Source: Microcoleus sp. bin38.metabat.b11b12b14.051 | GTDB taxonomy: Bacteria > Cyanobacteriota > Cyanobacteriia > Cyanobacteriales > Microcoleaceae | Direction of reading: 5' to 3' | Assembly (NCBI RefSeq): GCF_013299165.1 | Contig: NZ_JAAFKD010000024.1 | Coordinates: forward strand, 34,641-98,640 | DNA: 64,000 nucleotides | Shown here: piece after piece, positions 10,287 through 18,190 of the stretch | How the letters are laid out: every line of letters starts with the position of its first letter | Numbering within the stretch: position 1 is the stretch's first letter | The notes under the pieces: generated by a model | What the model saw: the letters and a program-made list of their open reading frames with translations, nothing else | Database searches by the model: none | Told to the model about the DNA's origin: nothing | Translations under genes and position numbers: made by a program

Positions 10287-11207
10287 ATGGAAATTAACCA
10301 GAATCCGCTAGAATTCCTAACTATTAAACTGCAAGAAACTGTTGTCGATACTCAAAACTTAGCGAACGAAATGGCTGCTAAAGTTCAAGAAAGTGCAACT
10401 GTAGTAACAGCCTGGGTACAATCAGCACCAAGTTCAATTGTTAGCGCTGGGGCGATCGCCACTGAAGAAGCTTTTAAAGTCGCGCACAACATCCGTTTTG
10501 AGAATCTGCCCAAAAATCTGCAATTCAAATTTGCCAGGGCTGGCGTGCGCGACGGGATGCGAAACGTGCAAGAAGCAGCAAAAGTATTTGAATCCATCCC
10601 CGCCCAAATTCGCGCCCAAGGCCCGGAAGCAATTCGCAATTTTTGTCAAGATAAAGATTGGAGTCACATTAAAGCCCACTCCAATGGAGGCGGAAGCGAA
10701 GCTGCTAACGGGATTTTTGAATATTTTTGGGTGAATCGCGCCCGTGGTGGTACAGATATGACTGCGGAAGAATTAGCAGTCGCCAAGAAAGTTTTAGCGG
10801 ATGCGGCTTTTAAAGCAGCAGTTGCCGAAATTGTTGGGGCCGCAGTTAAAGGGGCGATCGCAGCAGCAGTAATTGAGTTAGTATTTTCGATCTTAGAAAA
10901 CTCGCTGTTGTGCGTCGAAGGCAAAATTAGCCAGTCAGAGTTAGTCGAAAAAGTCGCCACGGCCACTGCTAAAGCTGGTATTGCTGGCGGTATAATCACA
11001 GGAATTTTGTTAACACTCTGTATGATATTTCCCCCCATTGCTGGGGTTTTAGGTGCGGCTGCGATGCCTTTGGCGGTTGCAGGTATTGGTTTTATGGGAG
11101 TTCGGGCTTGGGAAATTTTTTGTCATGGCGATCGCCTATTTGGGATCACCGAACAAGCACAAAAATTTCTGGGAATGACTGAACCAATTGTTGAAATCAA
11201 ACCATAA
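10287..11207 (+). CDS. Membrane-associated protein of unknown function with HNH-like motif
   Basis: 306 residues, no family recognised with confidence. The N-terminal third is amphipathic helix. Residues about 128-160 read DWSHIKAHSNGGGSEAANG followed by a conserved-looking NRARGG segment, which resembles the His-rich beta-beta-alpha pattern of some HNH-type nucleases (D-x-x-H-I ... GG ... N). The C-terminal half has alanine/glycine-rich hydrophobic segments (about 188-207 and 238-275) that could span or associate with a membrane. A nuclease-like motif next to hydrophobic helices recalls toxin-type proteins, but that is inference. There is no obvious immunity gene next to it; thiD follows 50 bases later on the same strand. 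Confidence 0.6.
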   Translation: MEINQNPLEFLTIKLQETVVDTQNLANEMAAKVQESATVVTAWVQSAPSSIVSAGAIATEEAFKVAHNIRFENLPKNLQFKFARAGVRDGMRNVQEAAKVFESIPAQIRAQGPEAIRNFCQDKDWSHIKAHSNGGGSEAANGIFEYFWVNRARGGTDMTAEELAVAKKVLADAAFKAAVAEIVGAAVKGAIAAAVIELVFSILENSLLCVEGKISQSELVEKVATATAKAGIAGGIITGILLTLCMIFPPIAGVLGAAAMPLAVAGIGFMGVRAWEIFCHGDRLFGITEQAQKFLGMTEPIVEIKP

Positions 11208-11257
11208 AAATTAAATCAAATTTGGGATTTCGATGGTTGTTACTTTTTTAGATCATT

Positions 11258-12076
11258 ATGCCAGAAACCAAGAAATTAATAATACCAGTTGCAATGACGA
11301 TCGCGGGTTCTGATAGCGGTGGCGGAGCCGGGATTCAGGCAGATTTGCGAACATTTGCGTTTCACTGCGTCCACGGTACAAGTGCTTTAACCTGCGTGAC
11401 AGCTCAAAATACTTTGGGTGTGACGCGGGTGGATGCAATGGCTGCGGAGGCTGTGGCTGCTCAAATTGAGGCGGTGGTTGGGGATATTGGGGTGCAGGCT
11501 GCGAAGACTGGGATGCTGCTAAACCGGGAAATTATGGTGGTAGTGGCGGCGCAGGTACGGAGTTTGAATATAGGGAATTTGGTTGTCGATCCGGTGATGG
11601 TATCGCGATCGGGCGATCGACTGATTGATGACGGGGCGATCGCATTTTTGCGGGATAATTTGATTCCATTGGCGGCTGTCGTGACTCCGAATCGGTTTGA
11701 GGCTGAGATTTTGAGCGGTTTAGAGATTGTTTGTTTAGATGATATGAAGGCGGCGGCGCAACAGATTTATCGATCGGGCGCGAAAGCTGTTTTAGTCAAA
11801 GGTGGCGGGATGGCGGGAGATTTGCGGGGAATTGATGTGTGGTTTGATGGTACGCGGTTGGATGTCTTGAAAACCGAGACTGTTGATACTGCGAACACTC
11901 ACGGGACTGGTTGCACATTGAGCGCTGCGATCGCCGCTAATTTAGCTTTAGGTAAAGATTTGTTTACATCGGTAACATTAGCAAAGAATTATGTTACTAC
12001 TGCTCTGAAATATGCTTTAGATATTGGCGAAGGCCAAGGGCCAGTTGGGCATTTTTTCCCGCTTTTGCTTAAGTGA
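11258..12076 (+). CDS. thiD: Hydroxymethylpyrimidine/phosphomethylpyrimidine kinase ThiD
   Basis: 272 residues. It phosphorylates HMP and then HMP-P to HMP-PP in thiamine synthesis. The ribokinase-fold signatures are clear: AGSDSGGGAGIQADL at the N-terminus, the substrate loop around SALTCVTAQNT, VVDPVMVSRSGDRL, and the C-terminal DTANTHGTGCTLSAAIAA anion-hole motif. Length is usual for the single-domain enzyme. No THI-box riboswitch is visible in the 50-base gap upstream, so transcription probably continues from the upstream gene or starts inside it. The stop codon abuts a 60-base palindrome that may act as terminator. Confidence 0.96.
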   Translation: MPETKKLIIPVAMTIAGSDSGGGAGIQADLRTFAFHCVHGTSALTCVTAQNTLGVTRVDAMAAEAVAAQIEAVVGDIGVQAAKTGMLLNREIMVVVAAQVRSLNIGNLVVDPVMVSRSGDRLIDDGAIAFLRDNLIPLAAVVTPNRFEAEILSGLEIVCLDDMKAAAQQIYRSGAKAVLVKGGGMAGDLRGIDVWFDGTRLDVLKTETVDTANTHGTGCTLSAAIAANLALGKDLFTSVTLAKNYVTTALKYALDIGEGQGPVGHFFPLLLK

Positions 12077-12136
12077 GGTTCGTAGTGAGGACTTTAGTCC
12101 TTTCTTTGATGCGGACTAAAGTCCTCACTACGAACC
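12077..12136. repeat. Dispersed 60-bp palindrome, copy 1
   Basis: Nearly perfect inverted repeat starting GGTTCGTAGTGAGGACTTTA and ending with its complement, with a short unpaired centre. It begins at the base after the thiD stop. The same unit recurs at 33964, 34082 and 43601 and in degraded form near 61478 and 61736. The stem could act as a bidirectional terminator, but there is no uridine run. Confidence 0.9.
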
Positions 12137-12538
12137 GTTTGCATTACTGGTACAGTTGTGGAATTGTCTGCTTTTAGGCTGGGGAATGCAGAGATGCCGA
12201 TCGGGTAAATGTTTGATTTAGTAACGGTTTGAGAGTTTTGGGGCTTGAGGGCGATCGAGTCGGTGGAGGAAGTGACAGTTAGCTGTAACTGCGATCGCAA
12301 GCAATTCCCTATTGTTAAATCATCGAATTTAACAACTGCCCTATGGAACTCCTCAACTACTACTTTCAAACATCTACTTCCTTCCAACCGCTATTTTATC
12401 AGGTCAAATTTGTGATTTGCCATAAAATTCTCCGCCGGGACAGCCAACAATTAACACTAATCGCACTCCCAAATAAATTGTAAACTCTTCCGTTCCCTTC
12501 TCTTCCTTTGTGGAACAGCCGTCTCGCCTGTGGTTCGT
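12137..12538. other. Intergenic region at left border of the dnd island
   Basis: About 400 bases between thiD/palindrome and the dndE stop. A 97-codon minus-strand frame starts at 12387 and ends inside the palindrome; its product shows no recognisable family and probably is not a gene. Otherwise I see only the small palindrome relative near 12516-12533. Confidence 0.5.
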
Positions 12539-12940
12539 TTAATTTCTCAATTTCTCAGGCGAAAGAGCGATCGCCACCAAATCCTCAATCTTCTTAATAT
12601 TCGGATCGCCAGCTAAATAGCCAATACCTCGATGCAAGTGTAGGCGAAACTGTTTGGCGAGAGTTTCCTTTTCCGTACCCAAATTATCTTGATAACACCG
12701 CTGCTTGAGCGCAATTATCAGAATATCGGCCATATCGCCACCAAAAACATCCCAGCTTAATTCCACATTGCTGTCGCTGGGAATCGGAACTGGGGATGGT
12801 ATGCTGGGTTCAGCGAGCGATCGGCAAAATCCCCACCTGCACAGAACGTTCCACCGATCGATTTTAGTCGATCGTTTGAGTTTAGATAGTTGCTCTTTGG
12901 CTGTTTGAGAGAGGCAAATGCGATCGACTGGTGGTTCCAT
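12539..12940 (-). CDS. dndE: DNA sulfur modification protein DndE
   Basis: 133 residues. DndE is a small basic tetrameric protein of the phosphorothioate modification complex, reported to bind nicked DNA, and acts with DndC and DndD. Recognised from the family pattern ICLSQTAKEQLSKLKRSTK, the FCRSLAEPSIPSP region, the central WDVFGGDMADILIIALKQR and the near-C-terminal FRLHLHRGIGYL motif. It is the last gene of the minus-strand dndC-dndD-dndE series, but 291 bases with strong hairpins separate it from dndD, instead of the usual close spacing. It may be read through or have its own promoter. Confidence 0.92.
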   Translation of the reverse strand: MEPPVDRICLSQTAKEQLSKLKRSTKIDRWNVLCRWGFCRSLAEPSIPSPVPIPSDSNVELSWDVFGGDMADILIIALKQRCYQDNLGTEKETLAKQFRLHLHRGIGYLAGDPNIKKIEDLVAIALSPEKLRN

Positions 12941-13099
12941 AGGTTGAGAGTTGTTGGATATTTTGTCAACGGTGTTAATATCTAGGAAGCTCAGCCTCTA
13001 AATTTACGTTTTTTTAACTGAGTTGGAAAACCAAAATTTACAAATTTTTACAGGGCGCGGGCTTGATAAATAGAACGTTTTTTGGTATTGTGATTTTAG

Positions 13100-13162
13100 T
13101 AGGATATATCCTAATATAATGGGATGGTTGCAAAAATAAAATTTTCGCAACCATCCCATTAT
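13100..13162. promoter_or_regulatory. Two palindromes between dndD and dndE
   Basis: A perfect 14-base palindrome TAGGATATATCCTA (13100-13113) is followed immediately by a large inverted repeat with arms 13116-13131 and 13147-13162 (arm ATAATGGGATGGTTGC, 16 perfect pairs, 15-base AT-rich loop). Position in the dndD-dndE gap suggests an mRNA-stabilising or attenuating hairpin, an operator for the 14-mer, or a small mobile palindrome. A DNA-binding role is not shown. Confidence 0.6.
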
Positions 13163-13231
13163 GATATAAATCATACCGCAGCTCCCGGTGAAAGTCAAGG
13201 GGGTTACGAAAAATTTTTGCGCGATTTTTTA

Positions 13232-15226
13232 TTACCAGAAATAACCAGGTTCGACGGTAGTTTGCCGTTTTGTCGAGTCATAGTTGAGAAGGTAGCAGTG
13301 GGCGATCGCCTCTAATTCTTGCAACTTATCATATTCTACTTGGCTAATCTCCGTGTCCGTAGAAAGCAGGATGACTTGATGGCTGGCTGAGGGGAAATAC
13401 TTTTCAACTAAGTTGTTTCTGTGGGAGGAGTCGAGGCGGCCCAGGGGAGTGTCGATCGCAACTGGTAACTGTCTCCCGGATACTCTGGCTAATCCCCACA
13501 AAAAGGCGATCGCCAGCAGTTGTTTTTCCCCAGCAGAAAGTCGGTGTTTGGGTACTGGTTTACCTTCTGGATCGTAAATCGAGAGGCTAAATGTGTCAGT
13601 GTCGATCGCCACTCTATGCACCAGGTCGGTTTTGTGCAACAGGTAGCGAAAACAGTCGGTAATCTCTATTTCGAGTTTGTTGAGTTTTTTGAGAGTGAGT
13701 TTTTCTTTGAAGAGTTTGAGGGTATCTTGCGCTTTGGCGATCGAAGCGATGACGTGTTGGCTGTTTCGGATGGTAATATATTCGCTACTGTAGCTTTCTA
13801 GTTCTTTCTGGGTTTTGGCTAATTCTTTGTCTAATTCGTCGATACGGCGATCGGCTGATTCCAAAGCTGCGGCTGCGATTGCGACTGCTTTTTGAGCATT
13901 CCTGACTTCTGATTCTAGTTTCTCGTAGGCTTCAGGGGAAGCTGCGGCGGCTAGTTGTCTGTCTGTGAAATCGATTTCTGTTTCGATGTCTGTGACTTCT
14001 GCTATTTGTTGGGCGGCGAGAGTTTGCTGGGCTTTGATGTGATACCCGAGGAGGTTTTCTAGTTGCTGGATGTTCTCGTTGTTAGCGTCGATCCACGGCG
14101 GGGTGTCGGTTCCGGCTTGCTGTTGCAGATTGTCATTTTCTTGGCGGATGAAGTCTTGAATTTTATCTAGCTGTTGGGGATCTAAGGAGATTTCGGCGAT
14201 ATAGTTGAGAAGGCGATCGCTGCTTTGTTTGATAACATTTTGGGCAATCTTGGCTTGCTGCTGGCTGGCTTCGGTTTCGGCTTGGGTTTTCGCTGCACTT
14301 AGCAAGGGTGAAATTAGGGCTAGCGGTAGCGTATTTGATGCCAATTCCATCAGGGATTGACGAGTTTTTTCTGCCCGATCTCTGTAGTTGTTTAGTTGTA
14401 TGTCTAGTTGACTGCGATCGGCCGCAATTTTCCCGCCTTGATAAATAAATTTGTCTGATGCTTGTCTCTGATTTGTTTCAGCTTTATCGAATTCATTTTT
14501 AAGGCTACCTCGTTTTTCTATCGCCAATTGTTTCTTATCAGTAATTTCCTGAAAAGTTTGTTCAATTTTTTCTAAAGCTGCCAAATCTTTTTTTCCCGCA
14601 ATTTCTTTGCGCTTGCGACTGGCTAATATTTCTAGATCGACAGCGAGGCGTTCTGCTAATTCTAAGCCTAACAGAGATTTAATCGCCCCAACGACAAACT
14701 CGGGAGGCGTTTCGAGTTCGGCGAGTTCTTTTACTTGTTCACCGTCAAACAAAAATAGGTTGGATATTCCGACTGGTAAAAGGGTTTCGATATATTCGTC
14801 CCAGGTGTTTGTGACCGCTTTGTCCGACCACCAATCCTTGACTATTTCACTGTATATAAGAACGCTGAGGCTATCTTTAATGTCGAGTTTTTTCCAGTAT
14901 CTAACAATTTTGAATTGAGTTAATTTGTCGTCTTGGACTTGTTCAAAGGTTAGTTCGACGCGGGTATCTTCTAATGCAGGAGTGTGTCGGTTGATGGATT
15001 GATTGAGGAAGTCGCTGTAGCTTAAATTGCCTCTGGTGGAACATTGGGCGCGGCCGCCGTAGAGGGCGAGGCGAATCGCGTCCATGAGGGTGGTTTTTCC
15101 GCCGCCATTCATGCCGCCAAATAGGATTACTGGGCAGGGATTTCCGTCTTTTTCGGGGCGGAGGTTGATAGTTTGGGTTCCTGCGTAGGGGCCGAAGTTT
15201 TTGAGTACGAGTTCGAGGAATTGCAT
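13232..15226 (-). CDS. dndD: DNA sulfur modification ATPase DndD
   Basis: 664 residues, SMC/Rad50-like ATPase of the phosphorothioation complex, thought to couple ATP hydrolysis to DNA nicking or opening for sulfur insertion. Walker A is GGMNGGGKTT (37-46). A long coiled coil occupies the middle, with no cysteine hook. The ABC signature LSAGEKQ lies at 563-569 and Walker B/D-loop IDTPLGRLD at 591-599. The DndD family motif LFLFDGEQVKELAE is present. Length and pattern fit TIGR03185-type DndD. It is transcribed leftward toward dndE; its normal upstream partner dndC is displaced 1.1 kb away by a transposase insertion. Confidence 0.94.
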   Translation of the reverse strand: MQFLELVLKNFGPYAGTQTINLRPEKDGNPCPVILFGGMNGGGKTTLMDAIRLALYGGRAQCSTRGNLSYSDFLNQSINRHTPALEDTRVELTFEQVQDDKLTQFKIVRYWKKLDIKDSLSVLIYSEIVKDWWSDKAVTNTWDEYIETLLPVGISNLFLFDGEQVKELAELETPPEFVVGAIKSLLGLELAERLAVDLEILASRKRKEIAGKKDLAALEKIEQTFQEITDKKQLAIEKRGSLKNEFDKAETNQRQASDKFIYQGGKIAADRSQLDIQLNNYRDRAEKTRQSLMELASNTLPLALISPLLSAAKTQAETEASQQQAKIAQNVIKQSSDRLLNYIAEISLDPQQLDKIQDFIRQENDNLQQQAGTDTPPWIDANNENIQQLENLLGYHIKAQQTLAAQQIAEVTDIETEIDFTDRQLAAAASPEAYEKLESEVRNAQKAVAIAAAALESADRRIDELDKELAKTQKELESYSSEYITIRNSQHVIASIAKAQDTLKLFKEKLTLKKLNKLEIEITDCFRYLLHKTDLVHRVAIDTDTFSLSIYDPEGKPVPKHRLSAGEKQLLAIAFLWGLARVSGRQLPVAIDTPLGRLDSSHRNNLVEKYFPSASHQVILLSTDTEISQVEYDKLQELEAIAHCYLLNYDSTKRQTTVEPGYFW

Positions 15227-15318
15227 TGTAGATGTTGTCGAGATGTGATAAGAGTTGGTGAGTTGGTGAGTTTGATAGCGAACGCGAGAATTTTTTGATG
15301 AGTCTCATAATCCGCGAT

Positions 15319-15472
15319 TCCGATAATCCGCCAGGGGTTTTTAACCCCTGTCTCATAGCGAAAGTCCTCTCAAAGAGGACTGAAATTCACCATGATTTAA
15401 TCTGAGTTTTACAGTCGGTTTTAACCGACTTTCGCTATGAGACGGGGAATTGATTCCCCGGCGGACTTGTGG
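15319..15472. repeat. ~150-bp compound palindromic (REP-like) repeat, copy A
   Basis: Contains nested inverted repeats: AGGGGT...ACCCCT, GTCCTCTCAAAGAGGAC, AGTCGGTTTTAACCGACT and GGGGAATTGATTCCCC, all enclosed by TCTCATAGCGAAAGT and its complement and by TCCGCC/GGCGGA. A near-identical copy in direct orientation lies at 16111-16264, and the transposase gene sits between them. This is the arrangement expected of REP elements mobilised by a REP-associated tyrosine transposase. Confidence 0.9.
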
Positions 15473-15498
15473 ATAAATGCGAGAGTTTGATCTATCTG

Positions 15499-15951
15499 TT
15501 AATTCTCCGGCGGACTCCGATACCAAGGAGTTGGGCGATCGTCTCGATCGGTGATTTGTTCTAAATGCGAATTTACGGTGTTTTGCAAATGATGTTCCTT
15601 TTGATTGATAACATAAGCGACTGCTTGTTCAAGTTGTCTTTGTCCTAAAGAGAATACTCCATATCCTTCTTGCCAGCCAAATCTATTGGGATTTTGCCGA
15701 ATTTGATTGAGATAATGGCTGCTGCTACCTTTAATATTTTTCACAAATTCAGCGATTGATTGTGTCGGAGGAATGGAAACTATTAAATGGATGTGATTTT
15801 CTGTACCACCGATAGCGTGGACGATGCAATTGAGGGTGTCCGCTTTGCCGATGATATAATGGTAAAGTTCTGTTTCTTTTTGTGGAGATATCAGAGGTTG
15901 CCTCTCTTTTTTTGCCCAAACTAAATGATAGTACAGCCGCCACATTGCCAT
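15499..15951 (-). CDS. REP-associated tyrosine transposase (IS200/IS605 TnpA-like, Y1 HUH)
   Basis: 150 residues. The HUH motif is visible as ENHIHLIVSIPP (about 52-63) and a candidate catalytic tyrosine lies in the helix QAVAYVINQKEHH (about 109-121). The N-terminal YYHLVWAKKERQPLIS is the usual start of this family. Y1 enzymes nick and rejoin single-stranded hairpin DNA. No tnpB is attached. It is flanked by two near-identical ~150-bp compound palindromes, which makes a RAYT-REP unit more likely than a plain IS200. The unit lies between dndC and dndD, both on the same strand as the transposase, so it splits the dnd operon without breaking a gene. Confidence 0.9.
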   Translation of the reverse strand: MAMWRLYYHLVWAKKERQPLISPQKETELYHYIIGKADTLNCIVHAIGGTENHIHLIVSIPPTQSIAEFVKNIKGSSSHYLNQIRQNPNRFGWQEGYGVFSLGQRQLEQAVAYVINQKEHHLQNTVNSHLEQITDRDDRPTPWYRSPPEN

Positions 15952-16049
15952 AAATATGTTCCCTTATTTTTGTGTGACTTTTTGATTTTTTTCTTATATA
16001 TTAACCAGGTTATTTTACCATAGGGGCAGCTTGTTAGTACACCTCTGTG

Positions 16050-16118
16050 ACAACTCGCGAGTCCCATAGTCCGATAACTCGCGAGTCCCATACTTCGACA
16101 ATCCGCAAGTCCGATAGT
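16050..16118. repeat. Three degenerate 24-base tandem repeats
   Basis: Units of the form AACTCGCGAGTCCCATAG followed by about six variable bases occur three times head to tail, just outside the right REP-like copy. Each unit has the small palindrome CTCGCGAG or a variant. A single decayed unit is seen beside the left copy near 15297-15330. Confidence 0.7.
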
Positions 16119-16327
16119 CCGCCAGGGGTTAAAAACCCCTGTCTCATAGCGAAAGTCCTCTCAAAGAGGACTGAAATTCACCATGACTTAATCTGGGTTT
16201 TGCAGTCGGTTTTAACCGACTTTGGCTATGAGACGGGGAATTGATTCCCCGGCGGACTTGGGGGGAAGCGCAAAAGTTCGTTAGCGAAGCCCGCCCCTAC
16301 GGGGGCTACGCCAACGAAGAGGATCGC
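16111..16327. repeat. ~150-bp REP-like repeat copy B, plus a short dispersed GC-rich unit
   Basis: 16111-16264 matches the repeat at 15319-15472 with only scattered substitutions, for example GGCTATGAGA against CGCTATGAGA. Next to it, at 16279-16327, lies a GC-rich unit starting CGTTAGCGAAGCCCGCCCCT and ending GAAGAGGATCGC. A shorter form of the latter is embedded in the helicase gene at 30519-30546. Confidence 0.85.
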
Positions 16328-16337
16328 CCTATTCGTC

Positions 16338-18020
16338 CTAATCTTTACTCTTTCCCTCTGCTACATCGGGAGTAGAATATTTGATATCCGCCCAAGATAG
16401 CTGCTTCCCTTGATTGCTGCTGCTTTCAAGTTCTTGTTTGAGTTTGGCAATATCGACGGTATCGTTTTTGGCGGAAGTGTTGGTTTGGGCGATCGCACTT
16501 TTGACTTGCTGAATATTCAGGGCCGGATTTGCTTTCACATCTTCGACTGCTTTTTTCAAATTTCGTTGATAATGGGCGTTACCAATGGCTTCATCCTGCG
16601 ATCGCGAACTGGTTTCAAAACACTTGTCTAAATCCGCGTAAATGCCTGTACGGCGGGGTTTTGTGTAGTATTGGCGTTCTGTATCGAGGAGTTTTGCCAT
16701 CAATTCGAGGTGCATTTCGTCATCGCTACAAATTTCTGCGATCGCAGTCCATTCGTCGCTACCTAGGAGTTTCCTTTCGGCGGCGGGACGGGAATCTACA
16801 AAAGGTTCCCCCGTGACTTCTTCGTAAATCCGGGGCAGACTGTCGTCAAATTCGTGTCTTTCTTCTAGCCAAATACGGCGGATTTCGCTAAGTTCTTCCG
16901 GGGAAATTAAAGTTATATCTCGCATTTCTTCTGGTGCTTTAGAACGAATTTCAGTTTGAACAGAAAGAAGTCGCCTCAATAAATGATCGCGCGCTTCTTT
17001 ACTATAGGGGCCTGGAATCGGCTCAATAGATTTTTCACCCTCTAAATTGCGTTCATATAGTTGGACATTGCCATTACGCCGCCTAAAGTCACGTCGATCG
17101 CGACTATCTTCAACATCCAATTCTACACGGAAATCTAGTAGAGGTTGCAACCACTCTTTTTCTTCATCATTTTGAATCATTGCTGTTAGCGATTTATCCT
17201 GGCTAACCATTGTACATACCCAGCACCCAAAACGAGAACTGCCACAGCTAGGGGTAGAAGTATCGACAACTAGGGGGCATTCATTATCAGCACTAGCACC
17301 CCGATACATACTGAACAAATCTTTGTTGCTGTATCCCCAAGGATTGTCCCACTGCATCAGATAGAGCCAAACTTCATCATCACGCCAGTCTTCAATAGGA
17401 CTATAAACCAGAGAGTTAGGTAAGTTCATATTAGGACTTAGGCGATCGCGTACCCGTCTGGCTTCCATTTTTTTCATCCTATGAGCACGCTTTGTGCTTT
17501 CAGCTTTACGAGTCCCTAAGACAAGTATAGTTTCACCGCTACTTCGGATAATATTGCGAATAAAACGGTTAGATGGAGAGATTTTTAGGCGATCGGTACA
17601 CCAGCGAAACTTACCTCTTGGTGCTGGGTATCCTTTACCAATCAAACCTACCCAAAAAGTATCTGTCCACTCTGGTTGTAGCACATTAGTAGCTATCGGC
17701 ATTTGTTGTTCTCTAGCAGCAACATTCATTTGCTTAATAGACTTGCGAACCCATACAGATACGATAGGATTTTCTACCAGAGTGTCAGTTGTAATGACAT
17801 CAATTTTCTTGGTTCGCTTGGACTGTGGAAGTTTAGCTATCGCATTCCAAATTAGCTGTAATACCGCACTTGAATCTTTGCCACCACTATATCCAATTAC
17901 CCAAGGAATGTCATCCAGACAATATAACTCTTGGATTTCCTCAGTTAGCAATTCTATGTCTTCTATTAATTCTGTAACGGTGCGACCCGGCAGTAATGAC
18001 ATCTGTTGAGTTTGTATCAC
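16338..18020 (-). CDS. dndC: DNA sulfur modification protein DndC (PAPS-reductase-like ATP pyrophosphatase)
   Basis: 560 residues. DndC activates or transfers sulfur for phosphorothioation and carries an Fe-S cluster. The PP-loop SGGKDS is at 45-50. Cys141 in WCTDRLKI and the cluster Cys248, Cys259, Cys266, Cys269 (CxxC at 266-269) are candidate Fe-S and sulfur-transfer residues; the PIEDWRDDEVW helix is the family hallmark. I choose the GTG at 18020 because GAGGAG lies nine bases upstream on the coding strand; the ATG at codon 7 has no such site. Divergent from the DGQHR gene at 18191, so the 170-base gap should carry opposing promoters. No dndA cysteine desulfurase is in the window; a housekeeping IscS could supply sulfur. 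Confidence 0.95.
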   Translation of the reverse strand: MIQTQQMSLLPGRTVTELIEDIELLTEEIQELYCLDDIPWVIGYSGGKDSSAVLQLIWNAIAKLPQSKRTKKIDVITTDTLVENPIVSVWVRKSIKQMNVAAREQQMPIATNVLQPEWTDTFWVGLIGKGYPAPRGKFRWCTDRLKISPSNRFIRNIIRSSGETILVLGTRKAESTKRAHRMKKMEARRVRDRLSPNMNLPNSLVYSPIEDWRDDEVWLYLMQWDNPWGYSNKDLFSMYRGASADNECPLVVDTSTPSCGSSRFGCWVCTMVSQDKSLTAMIQNDEEKEWLQPLLDFRVELDVEDSRDRRDFRRRNGNVQLYERNLEGEKSIEPIPGPYSKEARDHLLRRLLSVQTEIRSKAPEEMRDITLISPEELSEIRRIWLEERHEFDDSLPRIYEEVTGEPFVDSRPAAERKLLGSDEWTAIAEICSDDEMHLELMAKLLDTERQYYTKPRRTGIYADLDKCFETSSRSQDEAIGNAHYQRNLKKAVEDVKANPALNIQQVKSAIAQTNTSAKNDTVDIAKLKQELESSSNQGKQLSWADIKYSTPDVAEGKSKD

Positions 18021-18190
18021 GGTTAAAATCTCCTCGTATCAATATTAAAATTATAGAATACAATATAATCATCGCTAAAAGTTTATTGTAAGATTTGTTG
18101 TTTGCCTGTTTGAACAATATTCTCGCTGATTGGTTTACATATCTATGGTTGGTGATGTATGATCATTATACCAAAGTTTGATAAAATAAT

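Noticed and set aside
12094..12387. 97-codon minus-strand frame between thiD and dndE
   Set aside because: Its end lies inside the dispersed palindrome and the protein shows no conserved pattern.
13232..15226. Possibility that this DndD and the one at 26813 are a recent duplication
   Set aside because: Only ATPase motifs and the FDGE segment match; coiled coils, cysteine content and C-termini differ greatly.
16047..16244. 65-codon frame across the right REP-like repeat
   Set aside because: Made entirely of repeat DNA; no sign of selection for protein.
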